64,000 bases of DNA from Spirodela intermedia (lineage: Eukaryota > Streptophyta > Magnoliopsida > Alismatales > Araceae), in contig LR746281.1 of the NCBI GenBank assembly GCA_902729315.2, forward strand, positions 625,001-689,000, in the 5' to 3' direction. The notes under the pieces are model-generated. The model was not told the DNA's origin. It did not search any database and saw only the letters and a program-made list of their open reading frames with translations. Both the position numbers and the translations under genes were made by a program. Below are positions 22,724 through 35,594 of the stretch, in pieces (within the stretch, counting starts at the first letter, position 1; every line of letters begins with the position of its first letter).

Positions 22724-25700
22724 TTACTGCTTCGCCAGGATGGGAACTCCACAGGCCGCTGGAGCGAGTTTACCGTCGCTGTACACAAGGTTGCCTCTCA
22801 CAAAGGTTGCCATGACCTTTCCAGACAATCTCGTGCCCATGTAAGCTGAGATATTCTGTAGAAAAATAAAAAAAATATACATAGTTATTCTATTTTTTCC
22901 CAAAGTTGATGAACAGCCGGTGAAGAACTAATGCCTCAAAGCATAAGCCGATGTTCTTTCGAAGCTGCAGGCACATTCAAGCCCAATCATGGCAAGAAAA
23001 GAAATAATATGCATGAAGAACCACGCTGTTAGGACGGAGGATGCCCATTCGTCAAGATGAACTCAACAGTTTGGTGAGCGAAGACGGAATGCAGTGCACA
23101 ACATACAGGGTGCTTGAGGTACGTGGTGTAATTTTCGTTGAGCTCGAATTCCTCGTCAGGATCCCACACGACGATGTCGGCGTGTTTTCCTCCAGAGATG
23201 GCCCCCTGAATTGAAACATTTATGGGTCAGGCATCGTGTAACCTTTCCTGATCTGTCAGCAATTTGTTGTCGCTTTCTTTATATCGCATGCATCGATTAC
23301 TTTCAGGTCTGCGAATATACTACTGATAAACAATAATCTGATCTAAAGGGCCTCAGGGACCCCTCTTTTTCGGTGGTGTAACAAGGGAGATGGCCGCAAA
23401 GGGCCATGGATGAGAGAGAAAGATATATATATATATAGATAGAGAGAGAGAGGGTAATCATGAAGGGAGCTTAGTCTTTTTGCATAATAGCGTCATGATT
23501 TAGACAGAAGAGGCTAGAAAAATAAGAGTATGATAGCTTTCAAGGACCTAGAAGTTTAATTCAAAAATAGAGGAACTTGTCGATAATTCAGTTGGTTCCC
23601 AGGGTCTTATAATAAAATAACCCATGATTAAAAAAAAAAAAATCATGTAAGAAAATAATTTAAAAATAATCACAGACAGCACCTTTAGTTCTTGGCCTGC
23701 AAGCTTTGCCGGCCTCTCACTCCACCATGTAGCTAACTGATTCAGAGTAACTCCAAAGCTTTTCCCATACGACCAGGTCACTGGCAAGTCAAACTACAGT
23801 ACAATATTTCATGCCCATTAGTTTCTTTCCACAAATTAAAATAAATCGCAGAAGAATATTTATTTTTTTCTGATTCTCTAGATATTACAATATCTTGATT
23901 GATAATGGCAGAGAATCCGTTATGCTCTCGGATGATCACATTTTATAATCACTAGCTTTGAAACAAAGAAGACAGAATACAGTGAGCATTCAATAATTAC
24001 ACAGGAATGAGATCTATCGCAGATTAAATAACATAGTTTTCCATAAATATACCGGAGACAGATTTTTTTTAAAACTTAATTTGTTATTCTGGTTTCAAAA
24101 GAAATCACGCTGGCCACTCTAAATCAAGGGTTTTTCTCAAAAAAGGCTTCCCAGCCTAATTTTAAATAAATAAACGTAAATATGAGCATGATTCATGTCC
24201 CCATCGGACCGCACATTATAAGCTAGCATGAGATTCAATAGAAGAAGAGAGTTCTTCTCTTGATTAGTGTTTACCTGCAACGAGGAAATCCCACCCCACG
24301 CCCTAAGAAAATCGCCCTGATCGAAAAGCTTGAGCTCTGGAGCGCTAGGCGAATGATCAGAACTAAGCAAATCAATATGTCCATCCTGAAAAAAAAATTA
24401 AAAATCAGGCACTTGGGAACAAATAATAAAAAATAAATAAAAGGTTATCATCGAAACGTTAAATACCATCAATGCTTGCCGTAGCTTGTTCCTATTCACT
24501 TCATCTCGAATAGGAGGGGCACACTTGAAGCGTGTATCCCCATCCTTTATTTGCTCCGCCGAAAATGCCAAGTAGTGAGGGCATGTTTCAACACTTAGGC
24601 TAGCACCACTTTCCTTTGCTTCCTTCAGAAAGAACAAAAAAAAAAAAGAGTTGATTTAGAGTAGAATTATGGCATCTGACGATAAATAGGCAATACTCTG
24701 TCATACCGCCCAAAGATTTGAAAAGAAAAAATAATGCGTTGGGGTTGTCTACCATATGATGCTTGGAATAAAAGACGTAATACAGAATTATGCAGCCGAG
24801 CATCGGTTTTGGATGAGAATATTCACCAAGATAAGGTACTTGTGAAGAGGTAATTCGGCTCAAAATGAAAACCGAGCATTCTATAGGAGATATGAACTGG
24901 GTGGCTTTTATATCAATAGACTATTCCCGACTCAAAGATTATCTGATGATCCAAACTGCTGATAGGACAGTACCCTAAATATGGAGGAGGGTGGTGTCTT
25001 GCTCTTGAACATACAAACTACACCAGCATTTTCATCCCTTGTTCGTGCTAACTTCTTGCTCCGGTCCCCATTCCATCTTCGAAAGGTGATTACGGTTTCT
25101 ATTTGAGAAGAAAATGCATTGAATAAGGTCATCCTTACGTCCTAGGATGTTTTATATGATAAGTCCACATGTGAGATGAATATAGAATAAAATTAAAAAT
25201 AAGTATAGTAAATATTATAAACAGTAAAAACCATAATACTATGATAAAAAAAGAATTTTCATGAGAGGAGGAAAGAGAATTATGTCATAAAGCAATGGAA
25301 TAAAGTCTTGGGCTTGCTTGTTCAATGCTTGTTTGACTCCAAGAGAAACTTCCTGGAAGATCAGTTTTTATCTGAGGAAAGCCTAGTCTGAACATAGGAA
25401 TCAAAAAAAGATGTGTTCAAATACCTTGATTATACCAAGTGATTTCCACGCATCGGATAAATGAACAATGTGAAGATGAGCTCCTTCTGCACGACCACCA
25501 ACCCTTGTATCTTGAGCCACTTTGTACAGTTCACTAATAGCTGCTTCTTCCCTTCCCATATGAACATGAGACAAAAATAAATCACAAACAAGACACATGG
25601 TTGGAGAGCACTGTAGAAAGAAATCAGAAGAACCTTCATAACAAGTAGCTTGAGCCTCACAGGACATTCTCCCATAAAATACCAATGAGCCAAAGCTAAT

Positions 25701-28700
25701 CAAATGCATAAAGCAGTCGCGTTGGCCAGTAATCTTATCACTGGTACCAAGGAGAGTATTAAATTGTTAATTATTTATTTCCAAATTTAAAACATCTGGT
25801 AAACTCTTTGATATAGATAGATGGCTTATGTTTATATCCAGAGCTAGTAAAATGCTAAAAAGGTTCAATTCAGAACGGAGAAATCTTTATTCAACCTCTT
25901 ATCAATTGGATGTTTTACTTTCCCCCGAGGCATCATATCCTGAATAGGAAAGCAGATATTTTTGGAATGCACCCAACAAGGGTAGAGGGTATTCATTCAT
26001 TAATAACCATTGTTCTCAACAGATTTTATATATTTTTATGGACGAAAAAAATCCTATTAGTGTAGGAACCACATTGTGAAAATGATGAATAGAGATAAGA
26101 CTACAGGAAACTGAATGAATTATCATACAGGCAGCAAATTTCTCACAGAAACAATCAGGATGCAGTTTTCTTCCATATGCCCAAGTATGTTGGTTGCTGA
26201 CTTACCATGAAGGTGGCCTAGTCTTAAGATAAGTTGAGTAAGATCTAGGATCTGGAGGGGACGCTTTATCTGTACTGCCTTCAGAATCCAGTGCAATCTC
26301 TGAGTGAACGAGCAAAGGCCTCTTGTATTTTGCCAAGACATGCAACCCTTCCTACGAGCAACAGAGAAATATTTAAGAGGACAATAGCGAGAGATCAAGC
26401 CCTTGTTTTGAGGGACATATTTTTTTCATAGAAAAAAAAGCGTACACTTAGCCATAATGATGATTAGATAAAAAAAATATATTCATATATATGATTACTT
26501 ACGAATAGAAAAACCCATGCCAGTTGCTCTGGTGGTCCAACTTTTCGTTCCAAAATAAAAAATAATTTATATATATGAATATTCCGTTCGGTCTGTATGT
26601 ACAGGATGAACTGTTTGCGTTTATCTTTATCGAACCAATTGATAGTGAACATAGCTATTACTTTCCAAACCAGCAGTTTTTCCATTTCAGCATCAAAGTC
26701 AAAATTATTTACTGAGCAAGTAAAATGAAAAATCATCTCACCGTAACAAGGCCAAGGAAAATAAGTGAGAACTGAAATGCTTCTGTTTGATTAACAAGGG
26801 AAAATGAGGGGAAAATATCAAACATGATAAAAGGGCCACCAATGTAAAAAACAACGAAAGTTGGATGTTTTTCCGTTTTCGCTTCTTCAATTTTAAAACA
26901 CCTTCAGGAGTATTATGCACAAAACATAAGGAAAGAAGACCAAAAAAAAAAGCGAAAAAAAATAGCGAATATTGTTCTTTTTGTTTTGCTATTCGAACAC
27001 TACTATTGACATGACATTAAGCAACTCAACCGTTCACTTGCATAAAAAAATATGACGATTAGCACTGCAACTAGCTCAAAAAGATGTATACCTAAGAAAA
27101 GCCTACACATGTGATTTACTGGGAAACGCAAAATTGAAGAGAGGAGCACACCTTGATGTGAGTCGCATTCGTCATTGGGAAGTCATCGATTCCTGAGGGG
27201 CACATAAAAGACTTCAAACAAGGTAAAAGTCAGACACAGGCTCCAATGTCTAAGAAGAACAACATGCATTGAAGCTAATAAAGTGAAAACAACAGTCCAT
27301 AGGAAAAATAATTCCTATCGATATTCATCATATTATATATCCTCAATAAAAATATATAAAAAATAAAGGTAACTATATACATTTTTATCTGAAATATAGG
27401 CAATCCCTTATCCATCAATGAACTTATGAGAACCACACAGCATTACAAATGAACTTCCCACCTTCCAGAGGTGAATCAATCTACATAAATGGGCAATGTT
27501 CACTCTGGTAAAGGAACATTAAACTACACCACATCAATGTCCAGTTTAATTTACTATGTCTCGTAGGTTCTAACTTTTGGGATTTAGTTACATCTCCTGT
27601 CATCCTGTTTTATACGTCCGAGGGTACAGCAAACGAAAAAGAACTTGGAAGAGCTGTTCTAAATATAGTTTTAACGTGACTCTGTCAGACTCGTACAAAT
27701 TAGATTAAAATTGATTATTCAACAAGACTTTGAAGATAGTGGTTGCATATTATATGATAAAGTTCAGTTCACCACCTTAACGACAGAATTTTCTTTTGAT
27801 CAAATTCTATTGAGGCTGACTCATAGTGATCATTTATCAAAGAACGACTCTGGTTATCAAATTAGATTCACCAATTTTTTTCAATCACCGAGTCTTAATC
27901 TAATGTGGATCAGACAACCTCAACAAAAATACATTTATGTTGGATTCCCAAGATAGTCCCTTTCAAGCTTACAGACTATCGAGAGCCTGTTCACCACAAA
28001 AAAATCTACCTTGAGACCAAGAACACCAGCATCAAGAAGACTCTCCAATGCACTTCTGTTGAATGCATTCTCAGGCACAAGACCTCCCCAGAAACCTGTA
28101 GATAACAAGGTTTACAGGATCCAATTCTGAAATGCAGAAAAAATTACGTTTTTTTGAAGATAAATTGGAATATAATGAAGAAAATATATAGCAAGTCAAT
28201 TACACATGAAAGAAGATATAATGAGTTGCTTGGTTTTCTTGTAAGACATCTAAATGTGGTTATTCAGTGAATGGATGATCAATGGCTCCTATTATTGTTG
28301 AAGCTCGTACCAACGTCTACATGAAGTCTGTTCCTCGCTGCTTCAAGCTAATGTGAACAGAAACGACAGGAATTAGTCACGCCAGAAGTGTACTGCAAAA
28401 TCAATGCTAAAATGAGAGTGGCAGTACCTTGAGCCGGAAAGTTTCTTCTGATACTACCGTAGGGAAACAATTAAGAGGCATGTCAATCAAGGTTGTTATG
28501 CCACCTGTAGAAAATTATAATCCGTACTTAGTATACATATGCTGAAATGCAAGAAACAGAATATCTGCCAAGCAAACGAAATAATTGGAAATAAAAAAAA
28601 TAATGAAATCAACTTTAAAATAATGCAGATAAAAATCTAAACTTAGATCTCAAGATACATATTTCCGATTTAAGATTCAATTCCCTTAAAGGAAAACCTT

Positions 28701-30674
28701 GTTATAAACATATTGACAAAAAGGTTCCATAGTGATAAATAATTCCTCATAGCTTGCTTCTACTCAACTCAATCCCAAGCATCTTGCATCTGCTAATGAC
28801 GATTGCAGGATTTTTTAACCAAGTAATACATGACTATCCAGATTATATATCTGCATAAAAGATAAACGATTCATTTTAGGTAATCACTGGCATACACCAC
28901 TTTATACGTGCCCAAGGACACATAAGTTTTCAATGGATAGTCAATATAAAATTAATTTTGGAGTTGACTTTCTGGTTCTCCATACCAGCGTACGATTTAT
29001 CATGTAAAGAACGCAAGGTGACATTCACAAATCAGACACGCCTGGATATACGTTATTCATTGTGATTACCACTTTCTTGTGGCAAGTATCACATCCATAA
29101 TAACTAGCTCTAAAACATAGTAAATGACCTCAAGATGCATACCGGCAGCAGCTGCTTTTGTCCCAGTTGTGAAGTCTTCCCATTCAGTTCTTCCAGGGTC
29201 ATTCAGATGTACGTGACTAAAACCCAAAAACGTTAAAATTAATGAGCTATATTCAAAGACCGATACGTCAATGAACCAAGAAAAGAACTGTTTCTCTGCT
29301 ACAATACCGAAAATACCACGAAAATTACGGAGGATAAAAGTTATTTAGGGAGTGAGTACCCATATTAGGCTGAAGTTGAAGCATGCATTAGACAATTCAC
29401 TGTCAACACCACAAGGAAAAAAAAAAAGAGAGAGAAAGAATTCTTGCATTTGTTCAATGTGAATCAGTAGTACTTCATCCAACGAATTCCTGAAATCACG
29501 TATATGTTGCATTTAAGTTAACAATTTTTAGAAATGCGAAACAGTTACATATTTTAAAACGCACGGGTCATCAGGAATCAAAAGCAGAATAATGGAAAAG
29601 AACCGTGCGTTTAAGTGTAAAACTCTTCTCTCCAAATGTCTGGCATGATATCAACCAAGTCTGGAAACATTCTCCATCCAAAAGTGAAACGGCTGAAATA
29701 TCTATGCTTGCTCAAGTAAAAGAAGGAAATAATTAACTGCAAAAAAAAAGGTCTCTGATTCACCGACGATGTATTTCGCCTCACTAGCTGAGGGCATTAG
29801 TCTTATTTTATTCAATAAAACTAGTATATCCGGTTGTAATGATGAAAGGATAAACCCCAGATGAGAAATTATTGAAACAGAAAAATAATTAAAAGGAAAC
29901 GTCGTAAAATTTTAAAAAAATCTTAGAACTACTTACTGCCCTATTTCACTGACGAACGTTTTAGACCAGATAATACAAATGAAATTCTCAGCTAAAGCAC
30001 AAAAAGGATACTCATTTAGAACTTCTCCACGGCAAAGTATCTTCCTTTCAAAGGAAAAGATCGAATTAACTTACATGTCAACCAAGCCAGGCATAACGAC
30101 TGCGTCTCCGTAGTCAAGTATATACCCTTGTGAGTAGTCTGAAAACTGATCCCCTCCTTCAGCGACCGAAACGATTATCCCTCCTTTCACCTCAACTGGC
30201 AGGATTGCACAGATAAGCCAGACAATTGTCGTGATAGGCACACCATTGCAGTAAACTAAAGAGTCCAAGATCACAAAGAAAACCCCTATCGTGGCATGGG
30301 GATTCGATGGAAACATTGAAGTAAACAATGGACACTAACCTGAGCCAGCAATCACTCCCTCTGGTGTAATGATGCGCTTGCTGCGTATCAGGTATTGGTC
30401 ATGGGGAAGAAGGCTACACTGGCTATTTGGTAATGGCTGCGAAAAGAAATTGGCATAAAATGAAGTACGTGCAGAATCTAGAGCTCTTTAGACGCAGAGT
30501 GAATTACTATTCTTGCAACTACGAGACTCCCCAACCATACTACGGGAGAAGATGAACACGAAGAGTGCGTCGCAGTGAGACATTCCAAACCTTATCTGGC
30601 CTTCTGACGTAGAGGAACAGAACCGCCAGAAGGACAGACACCAGCGGTAGAACTCTCCATCTCCATGCATCCAT
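22724..30674 (-). CDS. ALN: Allantoinase
   Basis: This enzyme hydrolyses allantoin to allantoate in the ureide pathway that recovers purine nitrogen, in the endoplasmic reticulum. Fifteen exons on the minus strand: 30674-30591, 30436-30340, 30195-30075, 29216-29143, 28504-28428, 28347-28311, 28095-28010, 27211-27152, 26351-26206, 25551-25425, 24622-24467, 24385-24275, 23793-23683, 23205-23107, 22855-22724. All introns are GT-AG and the joins are in frame, giving 505 residues, the usual plant length. Residues 7-24 form a hydrophobic signal/anchor. Binuclear-metal ligands of the cyclic amidohydrolase fold are visible: H102 and H104 (HVHLNDPG), K192 (GLK, the carboxylated lysine), H228 (LLVHSE), H291 (HIVHLSD) and D365 (SSDHSP). 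Several introns exceed 800 bases and are AT-rich. Nothing looks broken. Confidence 0.96.
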
Positions 30675-30689
30675 ATCTCCCTCTTCTCC

Positions 30690-30711
30690 TCCCTTCTCTC
30701 TCTCTCTCTCT
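30690..30711 (-). repeat. (CT)n / (GA)n run in the allantoinase leader
   Basis: A dinucleotide run 16-37 bases upstream of the allantoinase ATG; on the transcribed strand it reads GA. Confidence 0.85.
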
Positions 30712-30789
30712 CTGTATCCCGGGAACTGAACTACCCAGCGATCGGCGGATCTTCACCGATGTCCCATCGGAGGGAGGCACATCGATCGT

Positions 30790-31268
30790 AAGCTGAGCTG
30801 CGGCACATCACAACGAGCGCAAGCGCGCTCAATCCGTTCGGATTCCGCAAGGAATCTCTCTCCTACTTTATTTGTACCCCAGAGGAGAGAGACAGACACA
30901 ATCTAGAGGAGAACTAACCAGAGTGAATGTTGCGAAGTTGACCCTTGCCCGGGGGCAGTACTCGTGCAACCAACGAGACCCACGTGCGGAATATGCGGCT
31001 CGTGCTTTGCGCGTTCATTACCATTTTACCCTTAAATAATTTTTATCTGTGTTCAAACACTTTTCGGCCAGAATTGAGTACGCCAGCTTACCCGGTGCAG
31101 TTTGGATTACTATAAAAATAATCACTCTTTATTTTTTTAATTCAATATGATTGTGATATAAGTCAGCTGTGAGTAAAACGCTCTCTCTCAGCCCACAAGG
31201 CCTTCCATCCAGCTTTCTAGAAAGAGATGGCGGACAGACACTAAAATCAAAATCTTCCACGTCGACGT

Positions 31269-31301
<33 letters not shown>

Positions 31302-31841
31302 TTACTCATGAGGCCTTCCATCTAAACAAAAAGTCAAAATCTTATCTCCGATCTAGAGAGAGAAGGAAAGGGGGAGGGAGTGAGATGGACATGCAGACAA
31401 TAAGGATAAGGGAGAAAGAAAGGGATAATTTGCCTAGTGAAAACGAAATTTTCCTTGAGCCCCTTCATCTCGCTTTCTAGGGAGGGAGAGAGGGAAGGAG
31501 TAGAGAGAGAGACAGACACAGAGAGAGATGAGCTCGAACACATGCAAACACATAGATAGGACAAGTCAATGTATCATCCATCAACCTACTACAAGCCCTA
31601 TGTCAGCAGCGTTATCCACGAGGCCTTTAATCTAGTCAAGAAGCCAAATCTTTATGAGCACCATTAGATTCAGAAAGATAGAAGGAGGTAGGATGGGAGA
31701 CCTAAAGAATCAGATACATAGATCGATGCAAATCTACGTATTTATGGAAACCGATACAAATCTACGTATTTATGGAAATTTATAAATATATGTATGCACA
31801 TATATATAAATATATATATATATATATATGTAGAGAGATGA

Positions 31842-31881
<40 letters not shown>

Positions 31882-31900
31882 GAGCTACCGAAATTATAAA
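30790..31900. other. Intergenic with several GA and TA microsatellites
   Basis: This holds the allantoinase promoter and the 3' side of the GNAT gene. Pure GA runs occur at about 31,269-31,296, and a TA run leads into GA runs at about 31,795-31,882. A near-exact duplicated 22-base phrase (cgatacaaatctacgtatttatgg type) occurs at 31,722-31,766. No gene is seen. Confidence 0.45.
31795..31882 (+). repeat. Compound (TA)n...(GA)n microsatellite
   Basis: TA-rich sequence followed by GA runs lies immediately downstream of the GNAT stop codon. Confidence 0.85.
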
Positions 31901-31902
31901 GA

Positions 31903-34108
31903 CTAACGGTTGAAATCCAGGTACATTCTGTAGGCGTGCCGCTCTGAGGAGTAATAACCTTCGATCAGTACATCTATCCGAAATCCGAGCTTCTGGTAAA
32001 GAGAGAGGGCAGCCGTCCTGGCAGGATCAACGTGGAGGGAGACGCAATGAATCTTCTTGGCTCTGCATTTTTCAATGGCCGCCTTCAGCAGGGCCTCACC
32101 CAGGCCTTGCCGCCTCCAACTCTCCTTCACTGCATGACCGGAGACAAGGGGGCATGAGAACAGAAAGAATATAAGGAAAAGGTGCCCAAACATGACTGAG
32201 GATTGTTGTTCTCTCAGATTACCATATTTACAATATTTTCTGAGACTGACCCATAGTTTGTGGGGGGGGTGATTAGTTTTAGCTATTTTTGGAGCATGGT
32301 TATGAGCCTTTTCTCTCATAGTAGAGCCACATTTTCATATAGAGGAAAGAAATGAGAAGTGAAGAACAGTGGCAGGGGCATGCTCACACTTCAAGCAGAT
32401 GTGTTATGGCATTAGAATTTCTTTTTGAGCGGGATGAATAAAATCGATGAATAATGAGAATATAAATGGAAGCAGAAAAATTCAGCAATCCTAGACTATG
32501 CAAGAAACCCATCTCCCCAGAAAAGAAACATTCAGCTGTTCATATATGTCAATTGGAGTTGACTTTTTTAATCATTTTGCTATGAAATCATCCTTTTCTT
32601 CAACTCAATCCCCTCCGCCACCCCCCACCCCCCAACACACACCAACAAATTTCATTACAAGAGCCGAGGAGTTAGATGCGGTCCATATATGTCATCCAAA
32701 TTACTGCACTTGACAAGTAAAATCATTAGAAGATAAAAAAAAGGTAGAGCCCTTGTCGATTGATAGAAAAATTGTTCTTCACATGGAGTTCTGCCCTTAC
32801 GAATGTTTACATCTGAATGTTGGCATCTGGTGATCGTAGAACATGTGGGCCAAGATCATAAAAATAGTAAATGATGGGAACCAAGGCCAATGGGCCGAAT
32901 GTAACCAAGGTGAATCAGGAATCGAGGAAATAAAATTCAATGGAATCGGTATTGGAATAGCTGCATTCGTATCATTACCATAGTATGCTTTAGTTGACGA
33001 CATCTACAGAACTGGGGATCTCCCAATTATAAGAAAAAAAATCCACCCCTACATTTTCTGGCGAAAGACAGCAGTGCGTCCTCTAGAGTAACCAACGGCA
33101 ATTACCTTAGTGTATGCCACATAATTTGGAGTCCCAACCTTTGCATTTGGCCTGGTGCTCGTCTTATAGTTATGGGCATGTGAGGATTTTATTATTCGTA
33201 CATTTGATGTCCATATGTTGATGCAATAATGTATCATGCGGATTCCCGTATTATTCACACTGTGTACTGTTGATCGTCAAAATATTTCGACAAGTCAAAA
33301 ATTCAAAGGTCGGTGATGATCGGATTGATTTGCGAGAGCAACACTCGAGACAACTTAACCCATTCGCACAAAAATAACAACAGAAACTAATTTCAAAGTA
33401 TGCGTGCCGGATGAAGAAAAACGTGGTCCCGAGAAACGAGGACCGTGACCTAGATTTCTTACTTGCAGATGGAATAGGGAATGGTGCGTGATGAGAACAC
33501 TAATAATTTCATGATTTCTGTAAATCTTAGCACACCAAATACGAAAATGTAAAAAGACCCCGCACCGAGGCAACCGTGGTCCCAGATGAGAAGTTACCGG
33601 CGAGTTTGGTGACGGAGGCGCAGAGAGAAGAGGCAAGCGTGTACATGACGTATCCAACGATCTCTCCCCGTCCTCGACCGCCGGGAACCAGCTCCGCCGC
33701 GTAAATCAATCCGGTGTTCTTCTTCCTCAGCTCCTCCTCGAAGGACCTCGCCAAGGACTCGTGCTTAGGGAAGATCCTCCTCTCCAACCTCTGCAGCTCC
33801 TCTAACAGCCGGGCATCGGAATCGCGTCTCCTACACGCGTCGTACTCGCCGATCGAGACGCCGTTCTTCGCCATCTCTCCCACCCCCAATCCGTCTCTCT
33901 TGGTTTCCTGCTCAAGCTTTTCAGGCGCGACGTTTTTATCACCAGCTCGCCATTCGAAAGCCTGAAAGCGGGCCGAGCCGGTAAATCCATTCGATGAGCT
34001 CGGCCCGGATAATCTTCTCATGAGGTGACCACGCCGTGCTACAGGAATGCCCGGGCCGAGCGGGGTCCGAAGAAAAGCCCGGAAAACGGTCTCGGCAGCG
34101 GTACCCAC
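31903..34108 (-). CDS. GNAT-family N-acetyltransferase
   Basis: This is an acetyl-CoA-dependent N-acetyltransferase of the GCN5-related fold; the acceptor is not known. Exons 34108-33598 and 32129-31903 join in phase 1 to 245 residues. The conserved core runs from about residue 100: FPKHESLARSFEEEL, GYVMYTLASS, then the acetyl-CoA binding loop RRQGLGEALLKAA (residues 176-188). It ends with LHVDPARTAALSLYQKLGF and the YRMYLDF C-terminus. Homologues I recall start near the MAKNGVSIGEYD segment, that is at the in-frame ATG at 33,874, giving 167 residues. The extra 78 residues are rich in Arg, Ala and Ser and contain a second Met at residue 30, so they could be an organelle targeting extension or untranslated leader. 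The 1.47-kb intron carries no gene. Confidence 0.85.
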
Positions 34109-35411
34109 GCCAATTATTTTGAGTCTATTTTTAATGAAGTATCAATTCGACTCTACTACTCAACAAAAAAGTCCTATTTATTTAATCACATTGCTAATAT
34201 CCCTGAAACCCATCTGTTATTATAAATAACCCATAATCCTCGCATCATCACTTCCTTCCCTCGTGATTTAACGTATAAATAATATTGTAATGCTTTTCCG
34301 TGCGGCATTCATTACCGAAATTAAATAAGCTGTCATGTTCACTGTTTAAAACGTGTGCATACAGTTTGTAGCATATAATATTTAATTATTTATTACTCAG
34401 TTCTTTCCAACGATAATATTTAATTGGAAGTGAGAAAAACAAAATTGCCAAATTTAATGACAATCGATACCAGCACACGCAAATAATAGAAAATTGTTTG
34501 ATAACGTGGTCAATTGGAATAAAAAATATCATTTTTTGTGACAATATTGGAGTGATTAATATAGTAGACAATAAATAAAAGAAGTCTTTGATACGCCTAT
34601 ATATTTTTATTATAAATAGTCGTAAATATTTTAATTATGGGATATTTTAAAAAATAAACCACATTAATTAGCTACAAAAAAAATCAGAATGCAGCCCCCA
34701 CCCGTCTGTCGTTTAGGAAAAGATAAATATATTTTTTGAATAATCTAAAAAATCGTTCGTCACAAAAAAAATAGGACGACATGTAGGGGATCCCGAACAT
34801 TTGGATCCGAGTGACCGGAAATTGATTCGGATGGCGACTGGCTGTACACTATGAACGTACTCCGTGAATGGCGCCTCAACGTTCCATAAAATCGGGGAAA
34901 ATCCAGTTCGACCGCCTCGAAATTTGAACCAAACGGTGCACAACTTGACACGTCACCGGGTGACAAGGAAAGATCTAGAAAGGCGTCTCAAGCACGGCGA
35001 CATCAAATTCAGACACGATAAATTAAAATTACACGAAATTAACCAAAATTAAACCCGCTTAAGACGCCCTGGAAAACGTTGTAGGATTAAATATCGCTAT
35101 TAATATTTGTGAATATCTATATAATATAAATATCTTCAGCCATTAACGAGTGGGGCCCACCACGTTCGAGACATGGCCCTAAACGGCGGGCTGCAGAGCA
35201 GCGCCTCTAGTTTCGCATTGCTACGTGGCGCTCGTGCAAATCTCCACGCATAAAATCTGATCAAATCGACCGGGCCCAGCAGGTTTGGCACTGGCCGGAT
35301 AGTGGACCCCATGAAAAGGAGAGATAATTTTCCGGGCCTAAAGCGTTCGAGTTGTTTTCCAGCTGTTTACCGGAGGTCGAGGGCCACCGGCTGTAGCTGG
35401 TAACCACCATC
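34109..35411. other. Intergenic, divergent promoters of GNAT and CBSX5
   Basis: This contains an AT-rich block (34.3-34.75 kb) and then moderately GC-rich sequence. No gene is supported. The segment 34.77-35.1 kb has mixed composition that might be an old insertion, but I found no ends or duplications. Confidence 0.35.
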
Positions 35412-35419
35412 TATATAAA
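35412..35419 (+). promoter_or_regulatory. TATA box of CBSX5
   Basis: TATATAAA lies 176 bases upstream of the CBSX5 ATG, followed by a pyrimidine-rich leader. This is the expected core promoter arrangement. Confidence 0.7.
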
Positions 35420-35594
35420 CCCATCCCCTCGCTATTACGGACCGTGGCTTCTATTGGCAGCTCAGAAGTTTCTCTGAGATCTATCTCCTTCCTGCCTTTT
35501 TCCTCCCCTTTGTGTCTCGGTCTCTGAACATCTCAGGACACCTGCACCGGCATCTTTTGGGGTTCGCTCGATCCTTGCTTGGGACTGTGAGTGC

